Assembly (NCBI RefSeq): GCF_014170335.1
Contig: NZ_LZZS01000004.1
Coordinates: 372,001 to 436,000 of the forward strand
Length of the DNA stretch: 64,000 nucleotides
Direction: 5' to 3'
DNA from: Achromobacter sp. UMC46
Lineage (GTDB): Bacteria > Pseudomonadota > Gammaproteobacteria > Burkholderiales > Burkholderiaceae_B
Part shown: one piece after another, positions 53,559-61,759 of the stretch
Numbering within the stretch: the first letter of the stretch is position 1
How the letters are laid out: each line of letters starts with the position of its first letter
Notes under the pieces: model-generated
What the model saw: only the letters and a program-made list of their open reading frames with translations
Told to the model about the DNA's origin: nothing
The model's database searches: none
Program-made: the position numbers and the translations under genes

Positions 53559-54454
53559 GGCTTGGCCTGCGCCTCGGGCGGCGCGCTGTCGAACGTTCCG
53601 GCTTGCGCCTGCGCGGTCGCCTGCCTCAGGTAATCCGCCGGCACGCCGAAACGGTCGGCTTCCTTGGTCAGCAGGCCGGTCGTCAGCCAATCCCGGATCA
53701 CGCCGTCGACGAAGGAGCGCGTGTCGGCTTCGTTGCGGCGCGTCCAGATGACCGTGGGCGACGGAATCAACTGGTCGGACGTGGCCAGCTCGAAGTCGTT
53801 CCATTCCTTGCCGTTCGGGCCATGCAGCGTCTCATACAGCGCCGGCTGGATGTGCACCGACGCATCGCAGCTGCCGCCCTTCAACGCCAGCAGCGACTCG
53901 GGGATGTTGCGCAGGCCCTTGACCACCGCGCCGTACGTATCCTGCAAAGGCTTGGCGAAATTGCTGCCCTGCGACACGCAGGCCACCTTGCCCTTCAGGT
54001 CTTCCCAGCGCTTGATGCCGCTTTTCTTCGACACCATCGCCGCGCCGCCCACCAGGTTGTAGGGCGTGGGCGCATAGCTCAGGATCTCGCTGCGCTCCTG
54101 CGTCCACTGGATGTTGGCGATCAGCAGGTCGACCTTGCCGGCCTGCAGGAATTGCACGCGCGTGGACGCCGTGACGGGCACGGTTTCCAGCGTCACGCCC
54201 AGGCGCTTCGCGATGTCGGCGCCCAGTTCGGTCTGAAAGCCGCCGACCTTGCCGGTCGCCGGGTCCAGGATGCCGAAGGGCGGGCTGGCGCCGTCCACGC
54301 CGATCACGATCTTGCCGCGCTGCTTGATCTTGTCCAGGGTGGCGTCCGCGTGCGCGGCGCCCGAGGCCAATCCGGCCAGGGCCGCGAGGGCGACAGCCGC
54401 TGCGGCCTTCAGCCCCGCCTTGCTTTCCGCCATGTTCATGCTGATATGCATCAT
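53555..54454 (-). CDS. ABC substrate-binding protein, family 3 (first of two)
   Basis: 299 residues with a Sec signal peptide (cut near AAHA-DATLDKI, residue 36). The mature protein reads LDKIKQRGKIVIGVDGASPPFGILDPATGKVGGFQTELGADIAKRLG and then FLQAGKVDLLIANIQWTQERSEILSYAPTPYNLVGGAAM, the amino-acid SBP pattern. SVHIQPALYETLHG is a second-lobe segment. Very similar in layout to the next binding protein upstream (about 32 bases away), indicating tandem duplication. Both would feed one permease pair. SD GGAAAG precedes the start; a second Met follows at once. Confidence 0.93.
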   Translation of the reverse strand: MMHISMNMAESKAGLKAAAAVALAALAGLASGAAHADATLDKIKQRGKIVIGVDGASPPFGILDPATGKVGGFQTELGADIAKRLGVTLETVPVTASTRVQFLQAGKVDLLIANIQWTQERSEILSYAPTPYNLVGGAAMVSKKSGIKRWEDLKGKVACVSQGSNFAKPLQDTYGAVVKGLRNIPESLLALKGGSCDASVHIQPALYETLHGPNGKEWNDFELATSDQLIPSPTVIWTRRNEADTRSFVDGVIRDWLTTGLLTKEADRFGVPADYLRQATAQAQAGTFDSAPPEAQAKP

Positions 54455-54485
54455 GTCTGCTTTCCGTTCCAGTCCAGGCCCGCGC

Positions 54486-55322
54486 TTAGCTGCCTTGTTT
54501 GTATTTCGCGTTGAGTTCCTGCAGCAGCGGTTGCGCCGGTTCGATCCCCAGGCGTTTTTCCGTGGCGATCAGCCAGCCCGTGCGGTGCCAGTCCTGCACC
54601 ACCTTGTCGACCGCGGCGATGGTGTCGGCCTCGCCCTTGCGGGTCCACACCACGGAGTTGGCCGGCAGCACGTCGGTAGCGATGGGCGCGTGGTAATCGG
54701 CCCATTCCGGATTGCTGCGCAGCAAGGGATGGATCAGCGTGGAATCGTGCACGGCCGCCACGCACTGGCCGCCCCGCAGCGCCAGCAGCGAATCCGACGA
54801 GCTCTTGTAGCCCTTGACTACCGCGCCGTAATCGGCCGACAGCGGCCGGGCGAAGCTGCTGCCCTGCGAGACGCACACCGGCTTGCCGCGCAGGTCTTCC
54901 CACTTGGCGATGCCGCTGGTCTTCAGCGTGGCGGCCGCGCCGCCCACCCGGAAGAACGGCGTGGGGGCATAGCCCAGGATGTCGGCGCGTTCCGGATTCA
55001 GCTCCATCGATGCGATCAGCAGGTCCACCTTGCCGGAGATCAGGAATTGCGTGCGGGTGGCGGTCTGCACCTGCACCAGCTCCGCCTTCACCCCCAGGCC
55101 GCGGGCCAGTTCACGCGCCAGTTCCGGATTCCAGCCCACCAGTTGCTGGGTGGCCGGGTCCAGCGATCCGAATACACCGCCGTTGGCCAGCACGCCGATG
55201 GTGACGGTGCCCCGCTCTTTGATCTTGTCCAGCGTGGCGTCGGCGTGGGCTATGCCTGCGGCCAACGCCAGCGCCAGCGCGATTGCGGTGCGGGCTGCGC
55301 CCGATGTCTTGCGGATTGCCAT
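54486..55322 (-). CDS. ABC substrate-binding protein, family 3 (second of two)
   Basis: 278 residues from ATG 55322, which gives a proper signal peptide (IALALALAAGIAHA-DATLDKI). It shares with the neighbour DATLDKIK-RG, SGKVDLLIAS versus AGKVDLLIAN, ERADILGYAPTPFFRVGGAA versus ERSEILSYAPTPYNLVGGAA, VCVSQGSSFARPL versus ACVSQGSNFAKPL and YGAVVKG, so the two are paralogues. Differences in the ligand-contact region (GVFGSLDPA versus PPFGILDPA) suggest separate but related ligands. Confidence 0.93.
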   Translation of the reverse strand: MAIRKTSGAARTAIALALALAAGIAHADATLDKIKERGTVTIGVLANGGVFGSLDPATQQLVGWNPELARELARGLGVKAELVQVQTATRTQFLISGKVDLLIASMELNPERADILGYAPTPFFRVGGAAATLKTSGIAKWEDLRGKPVCVSQGSSFARPLSADYGAVVKGYKSSSDSLLALRGGQCVAAVHDSTLIHPLLRSNPEWADYHAPIATDVLPANSVVWTRKGEADTIAAVDKVVQDWHRTGWLIATEKRLGIEPAQPLLQELNAKYKQGS

Positions 55323-55473
55323 GTTGTCGTCTTGTCGTATGCATTGAACGGAGGTCCATGCTGCGGGCCGCGGGCCGGCAAGACAAAGAAGACTTTCAGA
55401 TATCAATATGCGGGGCGTCGTTTCCCAGGGGGAAGACGCCTGTGCGCCTATAACGATATGACAGGAAACCGCA

Positions 55474-56508
55474 CTACTTAAGCTTCACTTGCGCCGACGC
55501 GATCACGCGCCGATAGGTCGCGATGTCGTCCCGCACCGTCTGGTCCACGGCTTCGGGCGGGGTCGCCGCGATGGTGAAGCCCAGGTTCTCAAGCAGCGCC
55601 GCCGTCTCCGGTTCGCGCAGCACCGCCACCACGTCGCGGTTGATCCGGTCCACGATGGCGCGCGGCGTCGAAGCCGGCACCGAGAACCCTTGCCAGCTTT
55701 CGACCACATAGTCCGGCAGCCCGGCCTCCTGGATGGTCGGCACGTCCGGCAGCGCCTTGGAGCGGTATGGCGTGGTGACGGCCAGCGCCACGAGCTTGCC
55801 GTTGCGGACGTTCTCGGTGGCGGCGGCCAGCGTGATCAGCATGGCATCCACATGGCCGCCCAACACGTCCAGCGTGGCCGGCCCGCCGCCCGGATACGGG
55901 ATCTGATTGGTCTTGGCCCCGATGCGTTCGTTCAGCAGCTCTACCGCCAGATGCTGCAAGCTGCCGGTGCCGCCCGGCAAGGCCAGCGATATCTCGCCCG
56001 GCCGCCGCTTGACCAGCGCCACGAACTCCTGGAATGTCTTCACGCCCAATCCCGGCCGCACGACCAGCAGTTGCGGATTCACGACCGCCTTGGTGACCCC
56101 TTGCAGGTCTTTTCCCGGGTCATAGGGCAGCTTTCCCGGTTGCAGCGCGTTCAGCGACAAGGCGTCGCCGCTCAACAGCAAGGTGTAGCCGTCGCCCCGC
56201 GCGTGCGCGACCGCCGCGTTGCCGATGGCGCTGCTGGCGCCCGGCTGATTCTCGACCACCACGCTCTGATGCCACTTTTCGCCCAGCTTCTGCGCCACCG
56301 TGCGCGCCAGCTTGTCGGCGCTGCCGCCCGCGGACACCGGCACGATGATCTTGACCGGGCGGTTCGGATAGCGGTTGGCGTCTTCGCCTGGCACCGGCGC
56401 GGAACCCGCGAAATTGCTCAACAGCCCCGCCCCCAGCACCACGCCCGCCACCAATCCCAGGCCTGCCCGCCATGCGGACTTGCCGGCCAATCTCTGCTTG
56501 ACGCTCAT
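55474..56508 (-). CDS. Bug-family (TctC) substrate-binding protein
   Basis: 344 residues from ATG 56508, overlapping the TauD-like stop by four bases. Signal anchor GLGLVAGVVLGAGLLSNFAGSAPV. Bug motifs: YPNRPVKIIVPVSAGGSADKLARTVAQKLGEKWHQSVVVENQPGASSAIGNAAVAHARGDGYTLLL, LPGGTGSLQHLAVELL, IPYPGGGPATLDVLGGHVDAML, and PDVPTIQEAGLPDYVVESWQGF. Bug proteins are greatly expanded in Bordetella, Achromobacter and relatives; they bind carboxylates and other small ligands. No TctA/TctB membrane genes are near, so it may serve another transporter or a sensing role. About 150 bases separate it from the next gene in the block. Confidence 0.93.
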   Translation of the reverse strand: MSVKQRLAGKSAWRAGLGLVAGVVLGAGLLSNFAGSAPVPGEDANRYPNRPVKIIVPVSAGGSADKLARTVAQKLGEKWHQSVVVENQPGASSAIGNAAVAHARGDGYTLLLSGDALSLNALQPGKLPYDPGKDLQGVTKAVVNPQLLVVRPGLGVKTFQEFVALVKRRPGEISLALPGGTGSLQHLAVELLNERIGAKTNQIPYPGGGPATLDVLGGHVDAMLITLAAATENVRNGKLVALAVTTPYRSKALPDVPTIQEAGLPDYVVESWQGFSVPASTPRAIVDRINRDVVAVLREPETAALLENLGFTIAATPPEAVDQTVRDDIATYRRVIASAQVKLK

Positions 56509-57434
56509 GCCGCCGCCCCCGTGTCCACCCCGAACGCGCTGAACGGCTTGCCCAGCACGGCATTCGAATGGCGGCCATCCACGCCCACGGGCACGTCGCC
56601 CTCCAGGGTGATGCGATACAGCACCCGCTCCACGTCCAGATAGGCGAAGTCGCCAGGCCCCTGATGGGCGGTGGCGCGGTTGTCCCAGAAGGCGATGCTG
56701 CCGGGTTCCCAACGGAAGCGCACCGTGTACTCGGGCCGCGTGATTTCTTCGAAGAACAGGTTCAGCAAGTGCCGGCTTTCCTCTTCGTTGACCTCTTTGA
56801 TGCGCCGCGTGAAGCCCGGATTCACGAACAACGCCCGTTCACCCGTTTCGGGCAGCACCCGCACCACGGGGTGTTCCGACACCAGCGGGCTGGCCTGCAC
56901 GCGCTGCGCGTAGACGGTCTGATTATCGAAATCGCCGTTGTAGCCCCCGAACTGGTGGCGGGCCCATAGCGTGTCCGCCAGCGCGCGCAACGCGGGCGAC
57001 AAGTGCTCATAGGCCGCCACCAGGTTGGTGAAGACCGTGTCGCCGCCATACGCAGGCACCTGATGCCCGGCGCGCAGGATGGATCCCGCAGGCGGATTGA
57101 CCACGCCGGTCACATCGGTATGCCAGCGCTCGCCGCGACGGCCGGTCTTCGATGAGGACGAAATGGTGCGGATCTGCGGATAGCCTTCGGGCGGGTTGGC
57201 ATCGTAGGGATGCGCCGAGGTCGGCCGCCCGAAATGCCGCGCAAACGCCAAATGCTGCGCGTGGTCGATATGCTGGTCGCGGAAGAACACGACCTTCCAG
57301 CGCAGCAACGCCGCCTTGATCTGGTCGACCTCGCCGCCGCTCAATGGCCGGGTCAGATCGACGCCGTGGATCTCGGCGCCGGTAAAGACGGAAAGCGGCC
57401 GGATATCCAGCCGCGTGTGTTCTACAGTGCTCAT
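56505..57434 (-). CDS. TauD-like Fe(II)/2-oxoglutarate dioxygenase
   Basis: 309 residues from ATG 57434 (AGGGG upstream). TauD/TfdA family: LDIRPLSVFTGAEIHGVDLTRPLSGGEVDQIKAALLRWKVVFFRDQHIDHAQHLAFARHFG, the iron motif H-x-D in ERWHTDVTGVVNPPAGSIL, TVFTNLVAAYEHLSP, distal His and 2-oxoglutarate Arg in WDNRATAHQGPGDF and RVLYRITLEGD. TauD members release sulfite from sulfonates; others act on sulfate esters or herbicides. The sulfur-rich block and CysB-like gene favour an organosulfur substrate. First gene of the Bug-coupled pair, 107 bases downstream of the hydrolase. Confidence 0.92.
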   Translation of the reverse strand: MSTVEHTRLDIRPLSVFTGAEIHGVDLTRPLSGGEVDQIKAALLRWKVVFFRDQHIDHAQHLAFARHFGRPTSAHPYDANPPEGYPQIRTISSSSKTGRRGERWHTDVTGVVNPPAGSILRAGHQVPAYGGDTVFTNLVAAYEHLSPALRALADTLWARHQFGGYNGDFDNQTVYAQRVQASPLVSEHPVVRVLPETGERALFVNPGFTRRIKEVNEEESRHLLNLFFEEITRPEYTVRFRWEPGSIAFWDNRATAHQGPGDFAYLDVERVLYRITLEGDVPVGVDGRHSNAVLGKPFSAFGVDTGAAA

Positions 57435-57541
57435 GTGCCGCCCCTGTCTGTTCGGTAAAAACAGGATAGGTGCGGCGCACGGCCCCAACAAATACCGATA
57501 CGCAATGTGAAAATAGCCCGCCTTGCGTGCGCGGATGGGGA

Positions 57542-58456
57542 CTATCCGCGGGTTTGCGTGGACGGTTGCGTCAGGAAGGCCAGCATGCGGCGCGCCAGTT
57601 CGCGCGGCTGCTCTTCGGGCAGATAATGGCCGCAATCATCCAGCACGCCGCCCTGCACGTCGCGTGCCAACGCCTTCAAGGCCGGGTACAGATCCGGCGC
57701 GCTTCCCTGGGCGCCGCCCAGCGCCAGCACCGGCACTGTCAGCGGCGTTCCGCGCAACGCCGCGTTCTGCGCCGCGTCTTCGCCGGCCGCGCGGTAATAC
57801 CCCAGCATGCCCCGCAGGCCGCCCAGGGTCTGATAGACGCGTTCGTATTCATCGATGTCCGCACGGCTGAAGACGCCCGGCTTGTTGGCGGTCTTGCGCG
57901 AGAAGAACCATTCGATCAGGATGCGTTCCCGCCCGGCCAGCAGCGCTTCGGGCAGGTCCGGCACGCTGTTGAACAGGAAATGCCAGCTCCTCCAGTTGTC
58001 GGGCCCCAGTTCGATGGCGGGCTTCAACGTCACCCCCGGGATGTTGGCGTCAAGCAGCACCACGCGTTCGACCTCGGCGGCATAGCGGGCCGCATACGGG
58101 TACGCGATCCAGGCGCCGATGTCATGCCCCGCCAGCGCATAGCGCGTCAGGCCCATGGTGTGGAACAAGGCGCGCAACCGCTCGCCCGCCGTGCGCGTAT
58201 CGTAGCCATCCAGCGGTTTGTCCGAATCGCCTTGCCCCGGCAGGTCCACGGCGAACACGCGGAAATGCGGCGCCAGCAGCGGCATGACCCGGCGCCACGC
58301 GTACCAGCTCTGCGGAAAACCCGCCAGCAGGATAAGGGCCGGCCCGGCGCCCCCTTCCACCACGTGAAAGCCCAGGCCATCCACCGATACCCGCCGATGC
58401 CGGAACGCCACGCCGTCCAGCGAGAAGGCGTCCGCGCTTGCCAATGAGTTCGTCAT
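57542..58456 (-). CDS. alpha/beta hydrolase, epoxide hydrolase/haloacetate dehalogenase type
   Basis: 304 residues. The oxyanion HGxP-like loop is AGFPQSWYAWR; the nucleophile is an aspartate in YALAGHDIGAWIAYPYAA (G-H-D-x-G), as in epoxide hydrolases and haloalkane or haloacetate dehalogenases; the general-base His is in DDCGHYLPEEQPREL. DLPGQGDSDKPLDGYDTRT is a common family strand. The cap contains WHFLFNSVPDLPEALLAGRERILIEWFF, close to haloacetate dehalogenase-like hydrolases. Fifteen bases after the pcp-like gene and probably cotranscribed. Substrate unknown. Confidence 0.9.
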   Translation of the reverse strand: MTNSLASADAFSLDGVAFRHRRVSVDGLGFHVVEGGAGPALILLAGFPQSWYAWRRVMPLLAPHFRVFAVDLPGQGDSDKPLDGYDTRTAGERLRALFHTMGLTRYALAGHDIGAWIAYPYAARYAAEVERVVLLDANIPGVTLKPAIELGPDNWRSWHFLFNSVPDLPEALLAGRERILIEWFFSRKTANKPGVFSRADIDEYERVYQTLGGLRGMLGYYRAAGEDAAQNAALRGTPLTVPVLALGGAQGSAPDLYPALKALARDVQGGVLDDCGHYLPEEQPRELARRMLAFLTQPSTQTRG

Positions 58457-58471
58457 CTTGACTGCTCCGTT

Positions 58472-59119
58472 TCAATGCAGCGCGCCGCCGCCCAGTTTGA
58501 TGTCTTGCGTGACGGCCAGCGAAGTCGCCACCATGATCTTCACGCCATGCACCAGCACGTCCAGCGCCAGGCTGGGCGCGCCGGGGTGGTGCGTGGCCAT
58601 CTCGGGCAGATACGGCACGTGCACGAATCCCCCACGCAGCGCCGGCCGCTCGGTGGCGATGAAGTGGGCCAGTCCGTAGAAGATGGCGTTGCAGTTGTAC
58701 GTGCCTGCCGTCAGCGATACCGAGGCTGGCACGCCGCCTGCGCGCAGATCGCGCACGATGGCCTTGATGGGCAAGGATGAAAAGTACGCGGCCGGACCGC
58801 CATCGACCACCGGTTCGTCGATGGGCTGATGGCCCTCGTTGTCAGGAATGCGCGCATCCACCACGTTGATCGCGACCCGCTCGATCGTCAGGTCGCTGCG
58901 CCCGCCCGCCTGGCCCAGGCAGATCACCACGTCCGGCTGCACGTCCTCGATCGCCTGCCGCAACACCCCCACCACCTTTCCGATCACGCAGGGCAGCTGG
59001 CGCGCCGCCAGACGCGCGCCGGCGACAATCTGCCCGTCCAGGCGGCGGGCGGCCTCCCAGGACGGATTGAGGGTTTCGCCGTCGAAGGGTTCGATTCCGG
59101 TGATCAGCACGGTGGGCAT
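58472..59119 (-). CDS. pcp: pyrrolidone-carboxylate (pyroglutamyl) peptidase
   Basis: 215 residues from ATG 59119 (AAGGAA upstream). Peptidase family C15: [26 protein letters not shown], the glutamate segment [19 protein letters not shown], the catalytic cysteine in [17 protein letters not shown] and histidine in [13 protein letters not shown]. It removes N-terminal 5-oxoproline from peptides. It is the first gene of the long codirectional block and diverges from a LysR gene; linkage to sulfur metabolism could be through glutathione-like gamma-glutamyl compounds, but that is speculation. Confidence 0.92.
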   Translation of the reverse strand: MPTVLITGIEPFDGETLNPSWEAARRLDGQIVAGARLAARQLPCVIGKVVGVLRQAIEDVQPDVVICLGQAGGRSDLTIERVAINVVDARIPDNEGHQPIDEPVVDGGPAAYFSSLPIKAIVRDLRAGGVPASVSLTAGTYNCNAIFYGLAHFIATERPALRGGFVHVPYLPEMATHHPGAPSLALDVLVHGVKIMVATSLAVTQDIKLGGGALH

Positions 59120-59166
59120 GGCATGTTCCTTTTCTGTATCCATGCCGGCCATGGTAGAAGCGCTTC

Positions 59167-59178
59167 CAACAATTGTTG
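59167..59178. promoter_or_regulatory. palindrome in the pcp/LysR divergent promoter
   Basis: CAACAATTGTTG, a perfect 12-bp palindrome, midway between the divergent pcp and LysR genes. A second small repeat ATAA-TCG-TTAT is at 59185-59195. Probably targets of the divergent LysR protein. Confidence 0.4.
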
Positions 59179-59211
59179 AAATCGATAATCGTTATTCGTA
59201 CTATTGATGGT

Positions 59212-60138
59212 ATGAATCTATCCGCCGTAGACCTGAACCTGCTGGTCGCCTTCGAAGCGCTGTACGACACCCGCAACGTGACCTTGGCCGGACAGCGCAT
59301 TCACCGCGCCCAGCCCTCGGTCAGCAGCGCGCTCAACCGGCTGCGCCGCGTCTTCAATGACGAACTCTTCGTGCGCACCGCCGACGGCATGCAGCCCACC
59401 GACCATGCGGTCGCGCTGATGCCCGCCATCCGCAGCGCGCTGGACCAGATCCGCCGCGCGCTGGCGCAAGGCGCAGGCTTCGACCCGGCGGCAGCCGATG
59501 GGCGCCGCTTCACGCTCGCCGCCAGCGACTACGCCGACGTCGTGCTGGTGCCGCACATCGTCGCCCGGCTACGGCGCGAAGCGCCCGCGGCCGACCTGCG
59601 CGTGGCCCGGCTGGACCGTGCCACCATTTATGAACAGCTGGACAACGGCACCGTGGATATCGCCATCGGCGGACACCTGACGCCGCCCAAGCGGATGCGC
59701 GTCACGTCTTTGTACGAGGAATCGTTCGTCTGCATCGCAGACAGGCAGCATCCGGGCCTGCGCGGCCGCAAGCTGAACCTGGACCGCTACGTGGCGCTGC
59801 CGCACGCGCTGTTCGCGCCCAGCGACGACGGGTCGGCGCGCGGCGTGGTGGACGCCGGCCTGGCGCGGCTGGGCCGCAAGCGCCGCGTCGCCTGCACTTT
59901 CGCGCACATCGTCGCGTTGCCGCACGCGGTGGCGGGCACGGACCTGATCGCCACCCTGGCGCGCCGCGCCGCATTGCGGCTGGCGGGCCAGAACCTGAGC
60001 CTGCGGCCCTTGCCGCCCGAAGTGGACCCGGGCCCCTTCGGCATCGACATGGTCTGCAGCCGGCGCGCGCCCGCCGACGCGGCCCTGGCGTGGTTGCAGG
60101 GCCTGGTCGAAAACGCGGTCAAAGACCTGACGGACTGA
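59212..60138 (+). CDS. LysR-family regulator divergent from the pcp block
   Basis: 308 residues from ATG 59212; the frame is open 13 codons upstream but the shorter form has the normal N-terminus MNLSAVDLNLLVAFEALYDTRNVTLAGQRIHRAQPSVSSALNRLRRVFNDELFVRTADGMQPTDHA. This is the NodD/SyrM-like subgroup. The effector domain (FTLAASDYADVVLVPHIVARLR) follows. No clear ribosome site. Regulation of pcp and the downstream block is likely from its position. Convergent with the lipoprotein gene, ten bases between stops. Confidence 0.9.
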   Translation: MNLSAVDLNLLVAFEALYDTRNVTLAGQRIHRAQPSVSSALNRLRRVFNDELFVRTADGMQPTDHAVALMPAIRSALDQIRRALAQGAGFDPAAADGRRFTLAASDYADVVLVPHIVARLRREAPAADLRVARLDRATIYEQLDNGTVDIAIGGHLTPPKRMRVTSLYEESFVCIADRQHPGLRGRKLNLDRYVALPHALFAPSDDGSARGVVDAGLARLGRKRRVACTFAHIVALPHAVAGTDLIATLARRAALRLAGQNLSLRPLPPEVDPGPFGIDMVCSRRAPADAALAWLQGLVENAVKDLTD

Positions 60139-60147
60139 TTCGGCGCC

Positions 60148-60801
60148 TTATTCGACGCCGGAGAAGAACGCGCATTGCCCCGGGTATCCGGGACGCGCAT
60201 CGCAAGCCTTCAGGCATCCGGGCTTGCCGCCCGGGAAGCTCGCGGCCACCGACATCCCGAAACCGTACGTCGGCGTCGTCACGTCGAAGCGGCTTTCGCA
60301 CACCGTCTTCGCGCTGTACGCGAACGTCATGCCTTCGCGCCGCCCATTGATGGCGAAGGCGACCTGAAAGCTGTTCATGCTGTTCCATCCCGGCCGCGGC
60401 AGCACGACGAAGCGGTAGCGCGTGGCGTCCAGGCGTTCGCCGAAAATTTTCAGTTGCGCGGCGGTCGTCCGGATGGCGGGCGACGGATATGGCAACGCCA
60501 GCAACGCCCGCGGATCGCCCAGCACGCCCAGGTCGAACCCCAGGCCTTTCTGGTAGAACGGCACGTCGATGCTGGGATAGCCGGAATACTCCAGCCGCTT
60601 GGCTTTCGTTCCGTACTCGTTCGTCTTCGGCTCGTAATCCGGCGCCCGCGCGAACGTCACGTCAAGCGTCATCGCCACATCGGCGGGATTGGCGTCTTCC
60701 GTGCGGGCATGCCTTTCATACACGTCGGCGCGGCCCGCGCACCCGGCAAGCAATACCGTGCACGCAAGCGCCAAGCCGCAAAATCCTTGATAGAAAGACA
60801 T
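60148..60801 (-). CDS. lipoprotein of unknown function
   Basis: 217 residues from ATG 60801, giving a lipobox ALACTVLLAGC with Cys21. The mature part is rich in aromatic residues and has no known motif to me: MTLDVTFARAPDYEPKTNEYGTKAKRLEYSGYPSIDVPFYQKGLG, and four C-terminal cysteines (TVCESRF, PGCLKACDARP, GQCAFF) that could form disulfides. It starts four bases after the stop of the exported protein upstream on the same strand, so the two are a pair. An in-frame start at 60840 overlaps that gene and would bury the lipobox. Confidence 0.75.
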   Translation of the reverse strand: MSFYQGFCGLALACTVLLAGCAGRADVYERHARTEDANPADVAMTLDVTFARAPDYEPKTNEYGTKAKRLEYSGYPSIDVPFYQKGLGFDLGVLGDPRALLALPYPSPAIRTTAAQLKIFGERLDATRYRFVVLPRPGWNSMNSFQVAFAINGRREGMTFAYSAKTVCESRFDVTTPTYGFGMSVAASFPGGKPGCLKACDARPGYPGQCAFFSGVE

Positions 60802-60805
60802 CACG

Positions 60806-61684
60806 TTATCGCCCCTGCCGGGTTTGGATCGGAAGCGCAACGGGCTTCAGGCCCTGCCCGATGAGTTGCCAGCCGTCCTTGCCTTCCTGCCATTGGAAAT
60901 TCCGGTTGACCCATTCCGCCTTCATGTTGGCGTACAGGCGGCGCTGGTCGATACGCTTGCCTTCGTCCAGCGCTTCTTTGGCCTGCGCGTAGCTTTGGTC
61001 CCAGGCCGCCTTGAACGCCTTGCTTTGCATCGCCTTGGTGAACGGCACGCTGGCATAAGGGCCTTCGTCCGCCCCGCTCAGCCGGATCTCGTTGTCCAAC
61101 AGCAGCGCGCCATGCCGGTTGTCGGGCGCCACCGACACCAGAAGCGGTATGGAATGCACATATTCCTTGGGCCGCAAATGCTCGAACCACAGCACCTGCC
61201 CCGTGGACGTCACCAGCGCGCGCGACCCCGCGGTGAACAGCAGCAGGTCCTGGCGCCCGGGCTGCGCGAACCCCATGTCCGGGTCGCGCATATCGACGGT
61301 CGGGCTCAGCACCCGCGCAAGCGGCGTGTCGTTCTGCACGGCGATCAGTATGGTGCCCACGCCCATGAACTCATCCGACACCGCCAACAGTATCGGCTGA
61401 CCGCCTTGCGTCGGGCCCAGCGCCTTGACGTAGATGAACTCATACGCGTTCAGCGGCCGCAACACTTTGCCGCGATACTTGATTTGCCGCAGTTTGGACT
61501 TGGGGTAGCCCTCCAGCTCAAAGGCGCCGGCAAGCGGCGTGGTGGCCCTCATGTAGTCCGGCGCGGGTGCCGCTGCCTGCGCGTGCGCGGCGGCGGGCAT
61601 CAACAAGGTCCATCCCAACACAACGCCGGCGCACGCTTGCGTACAGCGGCGACGCGTCACAAAGGTTCTACGCAGATGAAGCAA
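60806..61684 (-). CDS. exported protein of unknown function
   Basis: 292 residues if translated from TTG 61684 (AAGGA shortly upstream); a GTG eight codons in (61660) is a real alternative and gives a signal peptide of normal length. Both lead to CAGVVLGWTLLMPAAAHAQA, a Sec signal. The mature part, LAGAFELEGYPKSKLRQIKYRGKVLRPLNAYEFIYVKALGPTQGGQPILLAVSDEF, seems beta-rich, and the C-terminus is helical with many Lys/Gln/Trp residues (WDQSYAQAKEALDEGKRIDQRRLYANMKAEWVNRNFQWQEG). Not recognised. Paired with the lipoprotein gene just downstream. Confidence 0.7.
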   Translation of the reverse strand: MLHLRRTFVTRRRCTQACAGVVLGWTLLMPAAAHAQAAAPAPDYMRATTPLAGAFELEGYPKSKLRQIKYRGKVLRPLNAYEFIYVKALGPTQGGQPILLAVSDEFMGVGTILIAVQNDTPLARVLSPTVDMRDPDMGFAQPGRQDLLLFTAGSRALVTSTGQVLWFEHLRPKEYVHSIPLLVSVAPDNRHGALLLDNEIRLSGADEGPYASVPFTKAMQSKAFKAAWDQSYAQAKEALDEGKRIDQRRLYANMKAEWVNRNFQWQEGKDGWQLIGQGLKPVALPIQTRQGR

Positions 61685-61759
61685 GGCATCCTTGGCGGAC
61701 AGCGCCGCATGAAAGAGGTGCCCGCATTCTAGGCCAAGCCGGCGACCGGCGCAGTCGGC

